Under the pieces are notes generated by a model. The model had not been told where the DNA came from and ran no database searches. It saw only the letters and a program-made list of their open reading frames with translations. From NCBI GenBank assembly GCA_029204045.2, contig CM055075.1, forward strand, positions 23,533,601 to 23,597,600: DNA of 64,000 nucleotides. Direction: 5' to 3'. Below are positions 48,395 through 58,689 of the stretch, in pieces; the first letter of the stretch is position 1; each line of letters begins with the position of its first letter. Origin of the DNA: Tillandsia leiboldiana. Taxonomy: Eukaryota; Streptophyta; Magnoliopsida; Poales; Bromeliaceae. Made by a program: the position numbers and the translations under genes.

Positions 48395-48802
48395 GACATG
48401 GAGTTCCAAGTCGGGGGGGCACGTGTTGCTCAAGGTTTCACCATCCCGGAGAATCCGGCGATTCGGTTTGCGAGGCAAGCTGAGCCTGCGATTCGTGGGA
48501 CCGTTTGAGATCCTTGAGCGGATTGGTCTGGTAGCTTACCGTTTGGCCTTGCCACCTAGTCTAGGGTACATGATATATTTCATGTATCGATGCTTCAGAA
48601 GTACTTGCCCGACCCTTCACACGTGATTGATGTTTCTTCGGTAGAACTACAAGAGGATTTAAGTTTTGAAAAAACACTGGTGCGGATTTTTGGAAGAGAA
48701 GAAAACAAGCTGTGGAAGAGGTCAATACTTTATGTGAAGGTTCAATGGAGTATCCATGAAGAAAGAGAAGCCACGTCAGAACTTGAGTCAATGATGAGAT
48801 AA
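48395..48802 (+). pseudogene. G4 chromovirus pol, C-terminal end
   Basis: It starts in the DMEFQVG region of integrase, cut at the 5' side by the G3 LTR. It continues with HVLLKVSPSRR, the GPY/F-type module (RFVGPFEILERIGLVAYRLALPP) and a chromodomain-like end (YVKVQWSIHEEREATSELE), stopping with TAA at 48800-48802. One frameshift lies near 48570-48590, where a base seems lost in the HDIFHVS region. It is clearly related to the G2 pol end but diverged. A polypurine tract and LTR follow. Confidence 0.88.
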
Positions 48803-48860
48803 CGTTATCTGGACTTGTTTACAATGGATATGAGTTAACTTTCAGGGATGAAACTTCTTT

Positions 48861-48874
48861 AAAGGAGGGAGTGA
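48861..48874 (+). promoter_or_regulatory. Polypurine tract of G4
   Basis: AAAGGAGGGAGTGA lies directly before TGTAGTGTCC, the start of the G4 3' LTR. Confidence 0.85.
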
Positions 48875-49254
48875 TGTAGTGTCCACGGTTTTCGTTCGGT
48901 ATCACTTTCGGTATTCACGGTATTTTTTCTTGTATTTTGGTTATGTCTTTTTGGTCGAATTTTTATTGCATTGTGTAGGGCACGAAAAATGGAAAACGGT
49001 GGTGCGATCGACTCTAAATTCCAGTAAGTGGAGCTCCCGATATGATTTTTCTAAGTTTAATATAAGAGAAGGTTTAGAACACTCATTTTGACTTTTGGGT
49101 GCATGGAAATCCGTGCCAACTTGCAATGAGATTTTCGATGGGTTTGGAATGCAAATCGAGGAAGAAACGGTTAAATTAAAAGATTTGATTTGTTACAAAA
49201 AGATTTGATTTGTTACAAAAGTTAGAAAGTGGTTATTATTGTTTCAAAATCTCT

Positions 49255-49262
49255 TATAAATA
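49255..49262 (+). promoter_or_regulatory. TATA box of the G4 LTR
   Basis: TATAAATA in an AT-rich context, 380 bases into the LTR. Confidence 0.65.
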
Positions 49263-49734
49263 GTAAAACCGGGGATCGGATTCTACTTTATACATCAAAG
49301 AGAGAGAGACAAAAAAAATCCTAGTTTTCAAAAATTGTAACGAAAAAAGAACATCATCTTCTTCCTCGAAGGGTTCGTCGGAGATCAGGATCGGGATCGG
49401 AAATCGGCATCATCGTGGGGCAACGGAGGAGGGAGCATCGACATCACGGGAGACTGGAGAGCGGAGGACGGAGCCGAGCATCGTACCATCATCTCACCGG
49501 CTAGAAGGTGTGTTTTTGGCTTTTCTTTACCATTTTTAGTGAATTGGTAGGGTTTTTCGATGTTCTCGTCGGGTTTCTTTGGGGTGTCAATGGAAACGGG
49601 GATTTGATGCGAAGTTGGGGTCAACACCGTTAAGATGGACGGGAGGCCGCCGCCGCCGTTGATGTAAACGGGAGGCTGCCGCCACCAGTTGGATGCATAT
49701 ATAGCCTTGATGGAGTTGACGCGAAGCACCGCCG

Positions 49735-50115
49735 CCCGGGATGCCGCCACGCGAGGTGCCGTCACACGGGCCTCCACATGCGCATGGCGCGGTTGTGTGG
49801 GGCGCAAGCCGCACGGGGGGCCGCCGCGCAGGGCACTGCTCGTGCGGGGCGCAAGCCGTGCAGGAGGCTGCCGCACGGGGCGCAAACCGCCCGGGAGGCA
49901 GCCGCATGGGGCGCTGCCTGCATGGAGCGCAGGCCGCGCGGAGCTCAAGCCGCTCGGGGCACTGGCCGCGCGGAGCGCAAGCCGCGCGGGAGGCAGGCCG
50001 CGCAGGGCACCACCCGTGCGGGGCATTGCCGCGGGATGGGTACAGCCGCGCGGGACTCGGCCGCGAGGAACGCCACGTGCGAGGACCTCCGCGGCCGCGC
50101 TGGTGCGGGGGTAAG
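49735..50115. repeat. GC-rich degenerate tandem repeats in the G4 LTR
   Basis: Short units such as GGGGCGCAAGCCG and GCCGCGCGGG recur with variation. All six frames are open because stop codons are rare in such sequence, so the long ORFs on both strands here (for example 49385-50164 minus) are not supported as genes. Confidence 0.65.
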
Positions 50116-50604
50116 CCGCCGCCGCATGGATATTATCGCCGCTGCTTTGTTTTCGCCGTTTCATCGCACCGGTAGCCGTTTTGTTCCGTCAAGCGATGTT
50201 TTTCATCGGTTTCGCCGTCGGAACTCCGGTTTGACTCTTGATTCATGGAACTTCAAATTTGGGGATGCTTTAACAACGATTTTTGGTGTAGTTTCGTCCG
50301 GGCAAAGTTTGAGGTGTTTTGGGAGTTTTCACATATCGTTTTCTTCGCCGATAAGAGATGGGTAATCGAACCAAGGTAGGGGATATTGTTGGACCATGGT
50401 GTCCGGCCCTACTCTCCATTTTTTATTGTAATTTTTAGCATAACTATTTTAAGAATAAGAAAGGACAGGGTGTTAAATATTTTGGCAAAATTGGTATAAA
50501 CAAAAAAGGGGACAAGGAAAAGCACTTGACTTCATCGGGTACATTTACTACGATCTAGTCTACGGATATAAGTTTTGAAGCTCATAGTGCAGTTGTGACG
50601 CCCC

Positions 50605-50660
50605 ACTTCCCAGGGGGTCACCCATCCTAGAACTACTCTAGCTCTAGCACGCTTAACTCT
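50605..50660 (-). ncRNA. 5S-rRNA-like segment in the Cassandra LTR (left)
   Basis: The minus strand reads GAGTTAAGCGTGCTAGAG then CTAGAGTAGTTCTAGGATGG and GTGACCCCCTGGGAAGT. This follows the plant 5S rRNA from its A box (AGTTAAGCGTGCTTGG) through the intermediate element to the C box (GGATGGGTGACCTCCTGGGAAG). It is the internal RNA polymerase III promoter. It is a fragment, not a full 5S gene. Confidence 0.85.
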
Positions 50661-51003
50661 CATGTTCCTCTTGGATCTTGCTACCATCCAAAATGCTATA
50701 GCCGGGTTAGAGATTTAGTCCTATTATATCATTTATATATAGGACTAATCCAAATTTCGGGGGTGTCACATTCTTCCCCCCTTTAAGCCCTGACGTCCAC
50801 GTCAGGCTCAAGCACACTCACAAGCACCAGGCGATGTGAGACTCGTCTCACTAGCCTTAGCCGACCTTGTAGGGAGCTGCACTCCACCTACAACGGTCAT
50901 TAGCCGGGGAGCCACACTCTACCCGCTATATAACCCTGGCTCAGTCGAGACTCATCTCACATTTCCGGCTGGTGAATGGCTCTGATGCCAACTGTGACGC
51001 CCC

Positions 51004-51059
51004 ATTTCCCAGGGGGTCACCCATCCTAGAACTACTCTAGCTCTAGCACGCTTAACTCT
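51004..51059 (-). ncRNA. 5S-rRNA-like segment in the Cassandra LTR (right)
   Basis: Same sequence as the left LTR segment with one base different. In the minus orientation this is the 5' LTR and so would be the active Pol III promoter. Confidence 0.85.
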
Positions 51060-52000
51060 CATGTTCCTCTTGGATCTTGCTACCATCCAAAATGCTATAG
51101 CCGGGTTAGAGATTTAGTCCTATTATATCATTTATATATAGGACTAATCCAAATTTCGGGGGTGTCACAGCAGTCATGTGCACCAGCGGTTTGGCCACCG
51201 CAAGGGTGTACTTTTTTGGGAAAGTAGTCTAAGGACCTATGAAATTCTACATGGTGTTTACGTAGGGGCCCTCGATGTTCCGGTTTACGGTTTGATGTCC
51301 TATTTACTTTCTGTACCTATTACAGCATATTATTATTACATTGTTGGTTATTTTTCTTCCTATATTTTGGTCACTGACTCCCACCATGTGACAGGTCCCG
51401 GCGGGGACGGGGGAGAGGTTTCGGCTCACAAGTGACTTGCATTTCGTCATTTCGGTGACCCCTTTTACTCCTCTTTTTGGTCATTACACTTAGTGGATAT
51501 TTAATGCATTATATTTAAACAACTTGTGATGTGGATGATGATGTGACATGAATGTTGGAACACTTGAACGTCGTAATGGCCTTGGAATGATAAACTTTTG
51601 ATTTTTTATTCTTATATTGTGATGATTGAATGTGAATATGAAGGTTTTTGAAAAGCTAAAATAATTGCGAAAAGAAATTCTAGAACAAGAATGTTGGGTA
51701 AGCACTATTTTAAAACCTTGTGGCTTTATCCTTTTAACTTGAAGTTTGTCGAGTTAGCGAGTTTCCTTTGAATGATGTACAAGTTTATTTAATCCCTTAA
51801 TTGAGTATGTGTATGTTAAACTAGTGATGATTGGTGATGGTATGTTGTGCCACGCCGTGTATATGCAAGGGAGACTCTGTCCGTTTATTGGAAGTGACCT
51901 TGTGTATGTGGTGGATCTAGGCACGTGTCGGGGAGTAATGACTTTTAGAAAAAAAAAATTGGGTCGTTTTTCGCTTTTAGATTACCCCCAGGGCGTGACA

Positions 52001-53202
52001 GGTCTGTCCAGATTTCAGACTAAAATAAAGGAGTCCCAAATGTGGCTTAAAAACTCTAAGAAATCTCATGATCCAAGGGGAGAGTTGAATACCAAAGTTG
52101 TAGACCTACCTCTTGTGAAGATGCAGAATAAAAAATAGTGTAAAAACTCCAAGAAATGGGCTCTGGGAAAATTTTTCACTGAAATGCGACGGAGAGGTTC
52201 ACAAACTGCAACAATGGTGAAGCTTGACTCTTGGAGAAGATGATGCTCAAAAAGCCTCCTTGGATCCTTCTCTTGTTGAATAAGATGAAGAGGAAATGAG
52301 GTGGGATGCTCTGAAGGTGTCCCTAAAAAATCTAAGTGTCAAAAGAGAGCAAAGAGGAAGAAGGAACTTTGTTTGTAACCAAGGTGAAGAAGGAGAGAGG
52401 AAAGGGTTCCCTGTTCAGCTACAGTAACGGGCCGACCCGAGGCAATAAGGCGGGCCGCCACACGGCGCCCATTCGACGGCCGCGCCCAACCGCGCAATCA
52501 CTGCCACGTGTTGGCTCCCGATAGGGCAATCGTGCCAGCCAACAAGAGCGCGACACGTGGCAGCCCCTTATCCGCACTGCGCTCGTGGTTGCCTGCGCAC
52601 CTGCACGTGCCTGCCCGGCTTGCCCGCGCTCCCGGTGTGGACCGCGCCTGCTGTGCCGGTTCAACCATGTGCCACCACGTGGCAACCCCGTGGTCCACGG
52701 CTCCCAAGCACCGAGCTACATTAAAAACTCCCCGATTTCGTTTTTGGGTGTTCGGATTCAGAAAAATACATCCAAATAATCGATTTTCATTATTTTTCCA
52801 TGTTGAATCCAAATTCGATGTCCATTTTGCGCGAAACCAGTTCTAAATTTCAACAAAGGCATTCAGATAGGTAAACTTGATCCAAATTTTGCGCCGGGTC
52901 TAATCCTGAGGTCCGATTCGCGTGCAACCATCTCCATCACACTACATGGTCCTCCAGAAGTCGCTAATCACATCGCAAAACCTCCGCGGAGATCTGAATC
53001 ATCACACAGACGATCGCGAGAACTTATTGAGATGAACCCGGCCGAGTAGATCCCTCCTCGGCTTGATCACTTGATCCATTTTGGCACGCGACGCATCACA
53101 TCCGGAGGGTCAAACACCCAACGAGGTCGATCGACGACCGACGTTCGGCACGACACTTTCTTCCCCAACACACACTTTTTAAAAAAGAATTACATAACAT
53201 AT
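52001..53202 (-). repeat. Minus-strand gypsy LTR-like fragment
   Basis: There is no long conserved ORF. The left part (to about 52420) is AG-rich with AAGTTGTAGACCTACCTC, like the U5/R side of other LTRs here. The middle is GC-rich with CACGTG at 52505, 52554, 52604 and 52676. The right part (CCAGAAGTCGCTAATCACAT near 52955) resembles the inverted start of the G1 LTR (CCAGAAGCTGCTGGTCACAC). I read it as the remains of another minus-strand LTR in which G4 and the second TRIM sit. No exact ends are visible. Confidence 0.45.
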
Positions 53203-53595
53203 TGCGACACCCCAATAGTCCCATATCGGTGTGGCTGTGATTGGGTATATAAGAGACATGGACACTAATAATAATAATTGTGCTTGAGTATTTTGGGTTG
53301 TGGTTTGTCCCTAACGAGTTATTATTGCTAGTAGGTGGGTCGTTAAATTTGGTATCAGAGGCAATCACCAGCCAGAAGTGTGTGACGAGTCTTGACTGAG
53401 CCAGGGTATGAAAGACAAGGTGACGGGCTATGTCAGGGGTTTGAATGACAAGTCTAGCAAGACAAGTCTCACATCGCCTGGTGATCTTGGGCTGTGTGTG
53501 TGTTTGGACTGACGAGGATGTCAGGCCTAAACGGGAGGAGTCTGTGACACCCCAATAGTCCCACATCAGATGGGAATGGGGTTGTGATTGGATAT

Positions 53596-56113
53596 TGTCA
53601 CGCCCCCGGGGGTTTTTGAGTCTATCAAAGCGGAAAATTGCGTATATTATTTTTTTTTTCTTGACAAGGTAACTTAAACCTCATCCCCGGTGCGTGCCAG
53701 ACCGCCACATACACAAATTCTCTCTGCCCACGGACAGAGTCTCCTTTGTATATGCACGGCGTCTCATTTACAACAACATACCTCAACCATCAACCATACA
53801 ATAGACCTACATTGTCAAACAGAGTACAGTAGTTTAACTAATGTTTAAAAAGACTGGTGTCCACTCGACACCTTGTTGTTTTATTTTCAAGCGGAATATT
53901 AAAGTGGCATCAGTGTTTAGAAAGGATAAAACCAACGGTTGCAAGACCCGTGCCCACACGGCACTTCGTTTTGAGAAAACATTTTCGAAATCATTTGGTT
54001 CGTCATGAAAACGTGCCGCATACGAAAACATCACTAAAAGCATCCAAGCATAAATGTACACCTCATCCACAGCGCTAAGTAATACATGTCCACGGCTAAT
54101 ACGATCCACAGGCAAATTAACTAAAAGAAGCATAAGGGAAATGAGATAATAAACCCAAGCATCTGACTACGGTCCTCGCGACGCAGTCTCACCGCCCTCC
54201 CGGCTAACGCACCTCGTAACACCTGTCACGGAGTGGGTAATGTCAGTGACAAACAAAGTAGATGTCTAATAACAATAAGGAATAAGGAGCAAACCGAAAA
54301 CACCGGAACCTTTCGCTAAAACCCTGCACATAATTAAGCTGGGCCCCAACCCCAGATTTATCAATTAAGTTGGGCACCAACCCCAGAGTACCTGTCGGGG
54401 AGACTAAAGTCTCCCCTCGTGCACAAACACCTCTTTGATGCATTTAACCTCTTCACGGTGCTGGTGTGCTATCTTCAGCGGGCGCGGAGAGGTCCTCACG
54501 GCTCCCACCCCTTTGTGAGGTACACGGGTCAAAAAAGACCACTTCTCCGGAAAAGTATACCCATGCGGAAAAGATAAATTAAGAGCACTTTAATGATGAT
54601 AGATGCACTTACTGCACTTGTTGCACTTATCGCAACCGTACCCACCTATTTGAAGAGAAATCGGAACACCTGAATCCTTCGCGCACCCCCGCTGCGCACT
54701 TGGACCTAAAGAAAGTCCGCAAGGATAACTATAGTCAAAAACGTGTACTAACATCCGAAAACAAAAGACCCAATTTACTCTTTTCGACGGAAAAGTCCAA
54801 CACCGTCTGGGTTGACGAAAACGGAAATCCCGCGCCGCCGTCGTCGTCCGCCGGAGCCCCGCGCGGTTCGGAACCGCGCGGTGTGTCTCCGCGGCGAAGC
54901 CCACGCGGCGCGGTGCCTCGTGCGGGTGTTGCCCGTGCGGCGGCCGCGAGGTGCCCGCGCGGGTGCGGCCCCGCATGGCGCCCGCGCGGTTGCGGGTCCG
55001 CGCGGTGCCCGCGCGGTTGCGGGTCCGCGCGGGTGCCGCTCGTGCGGCAGCCGCTCGGCGCCCGCGTGGTGCCCGCACGGTTGCGGGTCCGCGCGGGTGC
55101 CGCCCGCGCGGTTGCGGGTTCGCGCGGGTGCTGCCCGCGCGGCAGCCGCGCGGCGCCCGCGCGGTGCCCGCACGGTTGCGGGTCCGCGCGGGTGCCGCCC
55201 GAGCGGCAGCCGCGCGGCGCCCGCGCAGTTGCGGGTCCGCGCGGCGGCCGCGCGGCGCCCATGCGGTGCCCGCGCGGTTGCGGGTCCGCATGGGTGCCGT
55301 CCGTGCGGTAGCCGCGCGGCGCCCATGCGGTGCCCGCGCGGTTGCGGATCCGCATGGGTGCCGTCCGCGACTCTCCTCCGCGCGATGCCCTAGCGGCACC
55401 GCGCGCCTCCGCCGTCCGTTCCGTGCCCTAGCATGGCGATGATGACGGTGACGGCGACGGATACGACGGAGAAACCCAAGAACTCAACAAAAGGGACGAC
55501 GGAAAAATCCCAAATAAATTATAACAATTATTTTACTAACCGAAGATCGACGGGAAGGTTGTCCGGTCGCGTTCTTGCCTTCGGTTCGATGTCCGGGAAG
55601 ATCGGGCTCATTCTCTTTCTCCTTTCCCTTTCTTCCGGCTAGGGTTCCGTCTTTTCTTTTCTTTTTTCTCTTCTCACCGATTAGGATTTTTATTTCTTTC
55701 TTTTCTTTTCTTTCCGATAATCGGGATCCCTTATATAGCTCGTATTAAATTTTTAATTAATTTCCTTTTTAATTAGTACGTAAGAGAATTCTATTTTCCC
55801 TCATGGATAATTAATTAACTAATTAATTATCCCCTACGAGATAACCCACCTTATCTCTAACGGGTGCAAGATATTTTACACGGATTCCGATGCATGACTA
55901 ATCACCGTATCACCAGGAATTCTGTTCCGGGAGATCCCGGTATCGGATTTCAGATCCGATCGCACCGTCGGCCTTCTTTTTCTGCGCTCTATCGCAGAAA
56001 AATACTAGCACCACACACCGGCCAACTTTTAAGAATTGAATAATTTTATTTCACTTAGAGGCTTAAATGACTACATGTAAGTCAAAAATACCCCGAAAGG
56101 CCGGATCACTACA
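53596..56113 (-). mobile_element. Solo LTR of the G3 family
   Basis: On the minus strand it starts TGTAGTGATCCGGCC at 56113 and ends GGGGGCGTGACA at 53596 (2518 bp). The flanks are GATAT (53591-53595) and GGTAT (56114-56118), a 5-bp target duplication with one change. There is no primer site, polypurine tract or second LTR next to it, so it is a solo LTR, as left by recombination between the two LTRs of a full element. The minus-strand TATA box (CTATATAAGG) is at 55730-55739. Confidence 0.9.
54850..55400. repeat. GC-rich tandem repeat array in the G3 solo LTR
   Basis: Units built from GCGGTTGCGGGTCCGCGCGG and GTGCCGCCCGCGCGGCAGCC recur about eight times with a period near 55-70 bases. The array lies in the presumed transcribed part, downstream of the minus-strand TATA box. 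Long ORFs in all frames here are Ala/Arg/Gly/Pro-rich artefacts of composition. Confidence 0.75.
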
Positions 56114-56380
56114 GGTATATAAGAGACATGGACACTAATAATAATAACTGGGCTTAAGCATTTTGGGTTGTGGTTTGGGCCCAATGAGTTGTTATTGCTA
56201 GTGGGTCGTGTGGTTATAAAGAGTTTCGTTCGCGAAACTCAAACCGTACCCCGACTTGATTTCTCTAGTCCACAATGCAAAACTTCCATCGTTGTGCTTC
56301 TAACTAGCCAGATAACTCACGATCCATGTGATTACCCTCCATAATATCGAATTATGGAGTTACACACCATTCAACAGTCC

Positions 56381-57300
56381 TGCAGGGCCCCAAAACCCTA
56401 TGTAGCTTTTTTTCGTGAATCCACGGTGTGAAACACCTGGTATTGGTGTGTTGGGCCTGTGACACATCAAATGGATGTGTTGGATGGACTCAGTGAGGTT
56501 CCTGGATCAAGCCTGTCCTTCGGCTGCTTTTGCCGAATTTTAGAAGAGGTTTCAGGCTGATCGGAGGTCGAATTTTGATTCAGCGCGGAAAAACGCTTGA
56601 AAACGGCTATTTTCTTGTATTTTTCTAAATCCGGATGCCCAAAAACGGGCTCCCAGAAGTTTTCAGTGGATTCGGGTGCATGGGGAAGGCCGTAGACCAG
56701 CTGGGTGCCACGTGGCGGACTATTACTGGCCGGTTCAGGTTGCGCGGTCCACGGAGCAGCGCCGGGTGGCGCATGGACCCGGCGCGGGGACACGTGGCGC
56801 CCCAGGAGTGGCCGGCGCGCGATGCGCGGTCCACGGAACCCCACACGGGTGCATAGACCGGGCGTGGGAACACGTGGTAGCATGTGATAGGCGGGCTCAT
56901 GCGGCGCGGTCCACGAAGGTGCACGCCGGTGCCTCGAGATGCGTCGGTGTGTGGGGGGCAGGTGGCGCGGCCGGCGAGGCACACGTGGGCGCGGTCGGCT
57001 GGTCGCTCGAGCGGGCCACGTGGCGCCCTGTGATTCGCGGGCGCCACCCACCCGCGTTGACGGGGGCGCGACACGTGGCGGAGTCCGGAAGGCCTTGCAC
57101 TTGCTGTTCCCTGTTCGGGACACATGTCAAGTGCATGGCATTTCGGGCGCTGGTCGGACGGAGTGCGGGATCCTGTTTGGTGCGACTGTTGGATTCGGGC
57201 GCCCGAAAAGGTGCGCCCGAATCCGAAATAGTGTGCTTTTGGGTTGGGCCTATAAATAGGTCCCCTTTGCTGGCTTTTGCTCGTTTTGCTGGGCCTTTTC
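56381..57300 (+). repeat. G2-like LTR fragment (H), 5' end
   Basis: It starts TGCAGGGCCCCAAAACCC, matching the G2 LTR start, and follows it through GTGAATCCACGGTG, TTCGGCTGCTTTTGCCGAAT and GCTCCCAGAAGTTTTC. Six CACGTG boxes lie at 56709, 56791, 56871, 56982, 57017 and 57072; the TATA box TATAAATA is at 57251-57258. It is cut at 57300 by copia D, about 40 bases after the TATA box. The 170 bases before it (56211-56380) are unclassified. Confidence 0.8.
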
Positions 57301-58656
57301 TGTTACGGAATTTAAGTTGGCGTATTTCGTGAATTCGGTTAAGTCTTGAAGATTGAAGGTAAAGAAGGTTGGATCATATAACTCAATCTCAAGAAAGAAG
57401 AATTCAAAAGGATCAGGTATGTTTAACTTAATATCTTTGGTGATCCGAATACTTCTTATAGTGTAGAAACATTTGGATGAACTTGTAATTGCATAAATAT
57501 CAAAAACTGGACATGGGACATGTTCAGGATCCGGATCAGACTTTGCAATCCGGATCCCGAAGGTTGTTCGTTCATACACCAGTTCAATCCGGATCGTAGC
57601 TTCCTTTGATCCGGATCCCGAACACTGGGTTTACCATTTTATTTGAGCGATCCGGATCAGGCTTTGCAATCCGGATCCCGAACGTTGATGTTTGGTGAAC
57701 TGTATGAACGATCCGGATCAGGCACTTCGATCCGGATCCCGAACCTTCGTTTTTCTGGAAACTGTTTTTCTCGCTACTGCAATCCGGATCGCCGAACTCC
57801 GATCCGGATCGTCGACATGTAAAATTCCAGAAAAGGATAGTTTTTGATCCTTATCTTTTTCCAAGGGTTTCTAACCTATAAATAGACCCTATGATTCTTT
57901 TTCTAGGGCGAATCCAATAATCCAAAAAGAAGCCGCTAAACCTAAAAGCCGTCATCTTATATACGGCCTAAGATCCACATATAGAGAAGAAAGGAAATCA
58001 TAGATTCTATCTTATGTTTCTTCATCTATATTGATTGATTTGATTCTAGGTTTTCATACTCACATTTTGAGTAGAATCAAACCAATGAATACTTAGATGG
58101 TATTTCCGATCTATTTCTAATCTAAGTATTCGGCGGATCATCACCACCCAAAAAACAACGATTTACCCCAAAATCGGCGCGTGGACTCGCGTGGCCTTGT
58201 GGATTCAAGGTGCTACCGCTCTCGTGGATTCGGAGTGAGGTACGTTCGTGGATTCGAAGCGTGCTACTGGGTGAAGACCGTGGATTCGGTCGGACGTCGT
58301 GGACTCGACGTTGGACGCCGTGGATTCGGCGTTGGACGCAGATCGTGGATTCGAGAAGCGTCGTGGAGCGAGCGGAGAAGATCAACTAGGAGCGTATGGA
58401 AAAGGTTGAGTCGTCTCTGAGTACGGTATATCACCTTGTACGTGTTTAATTCTAGTGGATTTCACCGTGTTATCGGTCCCGTGGTTTTTTTTAACTCCGG
58501 TTTGGAGTTTTCCACGTAAAAATCTCTGCGTGTTATTTATTTTTTCCGCATTGGGTTTTATATCGCAAAGATTTTTGAGTGTTTATTGTTTACACCTATT
58601 CACCCCTCTCTAGGTGTTTTTTTCCCTATTTAGATCCTATTATACATAACCCAACA
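57301..58656 (+). repeat. 5' LTR of copia D
   Basis: TGTTACGGAATTTAAG to TAACCCAACA. Palindrome array at 57528-57812, TATAAATA at 57877-57884, GTGGATTCG-type units at about 58180-58360. It belongs to the same family as the copia C LTR with scattered differences. Confidence 0.93.
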
Positions 58657-58658
58657 AG

Positions 58659-58670
58659 TGGTATCAGAGC
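58659..58670 (+). promoter_or_regulatory. Primer binding site of copia D
   Basis: TGGTATCAGAGC two bases after the LTR end; initiator-Met tRNA type. Confidence 0.93.
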
Positions 58671-58689
58671 GGGAATAGGGTTGTAAACA

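Larger units (their letters stand above)
50594..51169 (-). mobile_element. Intact Cassandra-type TRIM element
   Basis: It is 576 bp with two 177-bp LTRs (50594-50770 and 50993-51169) that differ, by eye, at one base (CACTTCCC/CATTTCCC). The target duplication is GCAGT (50589-50593 and 51170-51174). On the minus strand there is a primer site (TGGCATCAGAGC at 50979-50990) beside the right LTR and a polypurine tract (CTTAAAGGGGGGAAGAA at 50771-50787) beside the left LTR. The 222-bp interior codes for nothing. The LTRs carry 5S-rRNA-like sequence, which defines Cassandra. It needs proteins from other elements to move. Confidence 0.93.
48875..52000 (+). repeat. G4 3' LTR, with a Cassandra TRIM inserted
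   Basis: It starts TGTAGTGTCCACGG and ends CCCCAGGGCGTGACA. Without the TRIM and its target duplication it is about 2.55 kb, close to the 2518-bp G3 solo LTR. A TATA box (TATAAATA) lies at 49255-49262. A GC-rich repeat tract lies in the presumed transcribed part. A segment near 51850-51885 (ACGCCGTGTATATGCA...GAGACTCTGTCCG) resembles the inverted G3 LTR near 53740. Confidence 0.87.
53203..56210 (+). mobile_element. Second TRIM element, 3' LTR split by a solo LTR
   Basis: The 5' LTR starts TGCGACACCCCAATAGTCCC at 53203 and ends near 53345. A primer site TGGTATCAGAGG (53350-53361), a short non-coding interior and a polypurine tract (CTAAACGGGAGGAGTC, 53527-53542) follow. The 3' LTR starts TGTGACACCCCAATAG at 53543, is cut at 53595 and resumes at 56114, ending near 56210. 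Each LTR is about 145 bp and contains GGGTATATAAGAG. Without the insertion the element is about 490 bp. The exact LTR 3' ends are uncertain because the two copies differ there. Confidence 0.8.

Noticed and set aside
49385..50365. ORFs of 140-260 codons in the G4 LTR
   Set aside because: Same cause: GC-rich degenerate repeats inside an LTR, no conserved motif.
50605..50660. A functional 5S rRNA gene
   Set aside because: Only the internal promoter half is present and it lies in a TRIM LTR with a primer site and polypurine tract.
54590..55442. Overlapping ORFs of 160-270 codons on both strands
   Set aside because: They arise from a GC-rich tandem repeat with few stop codons; all frames are open and none has a domain.
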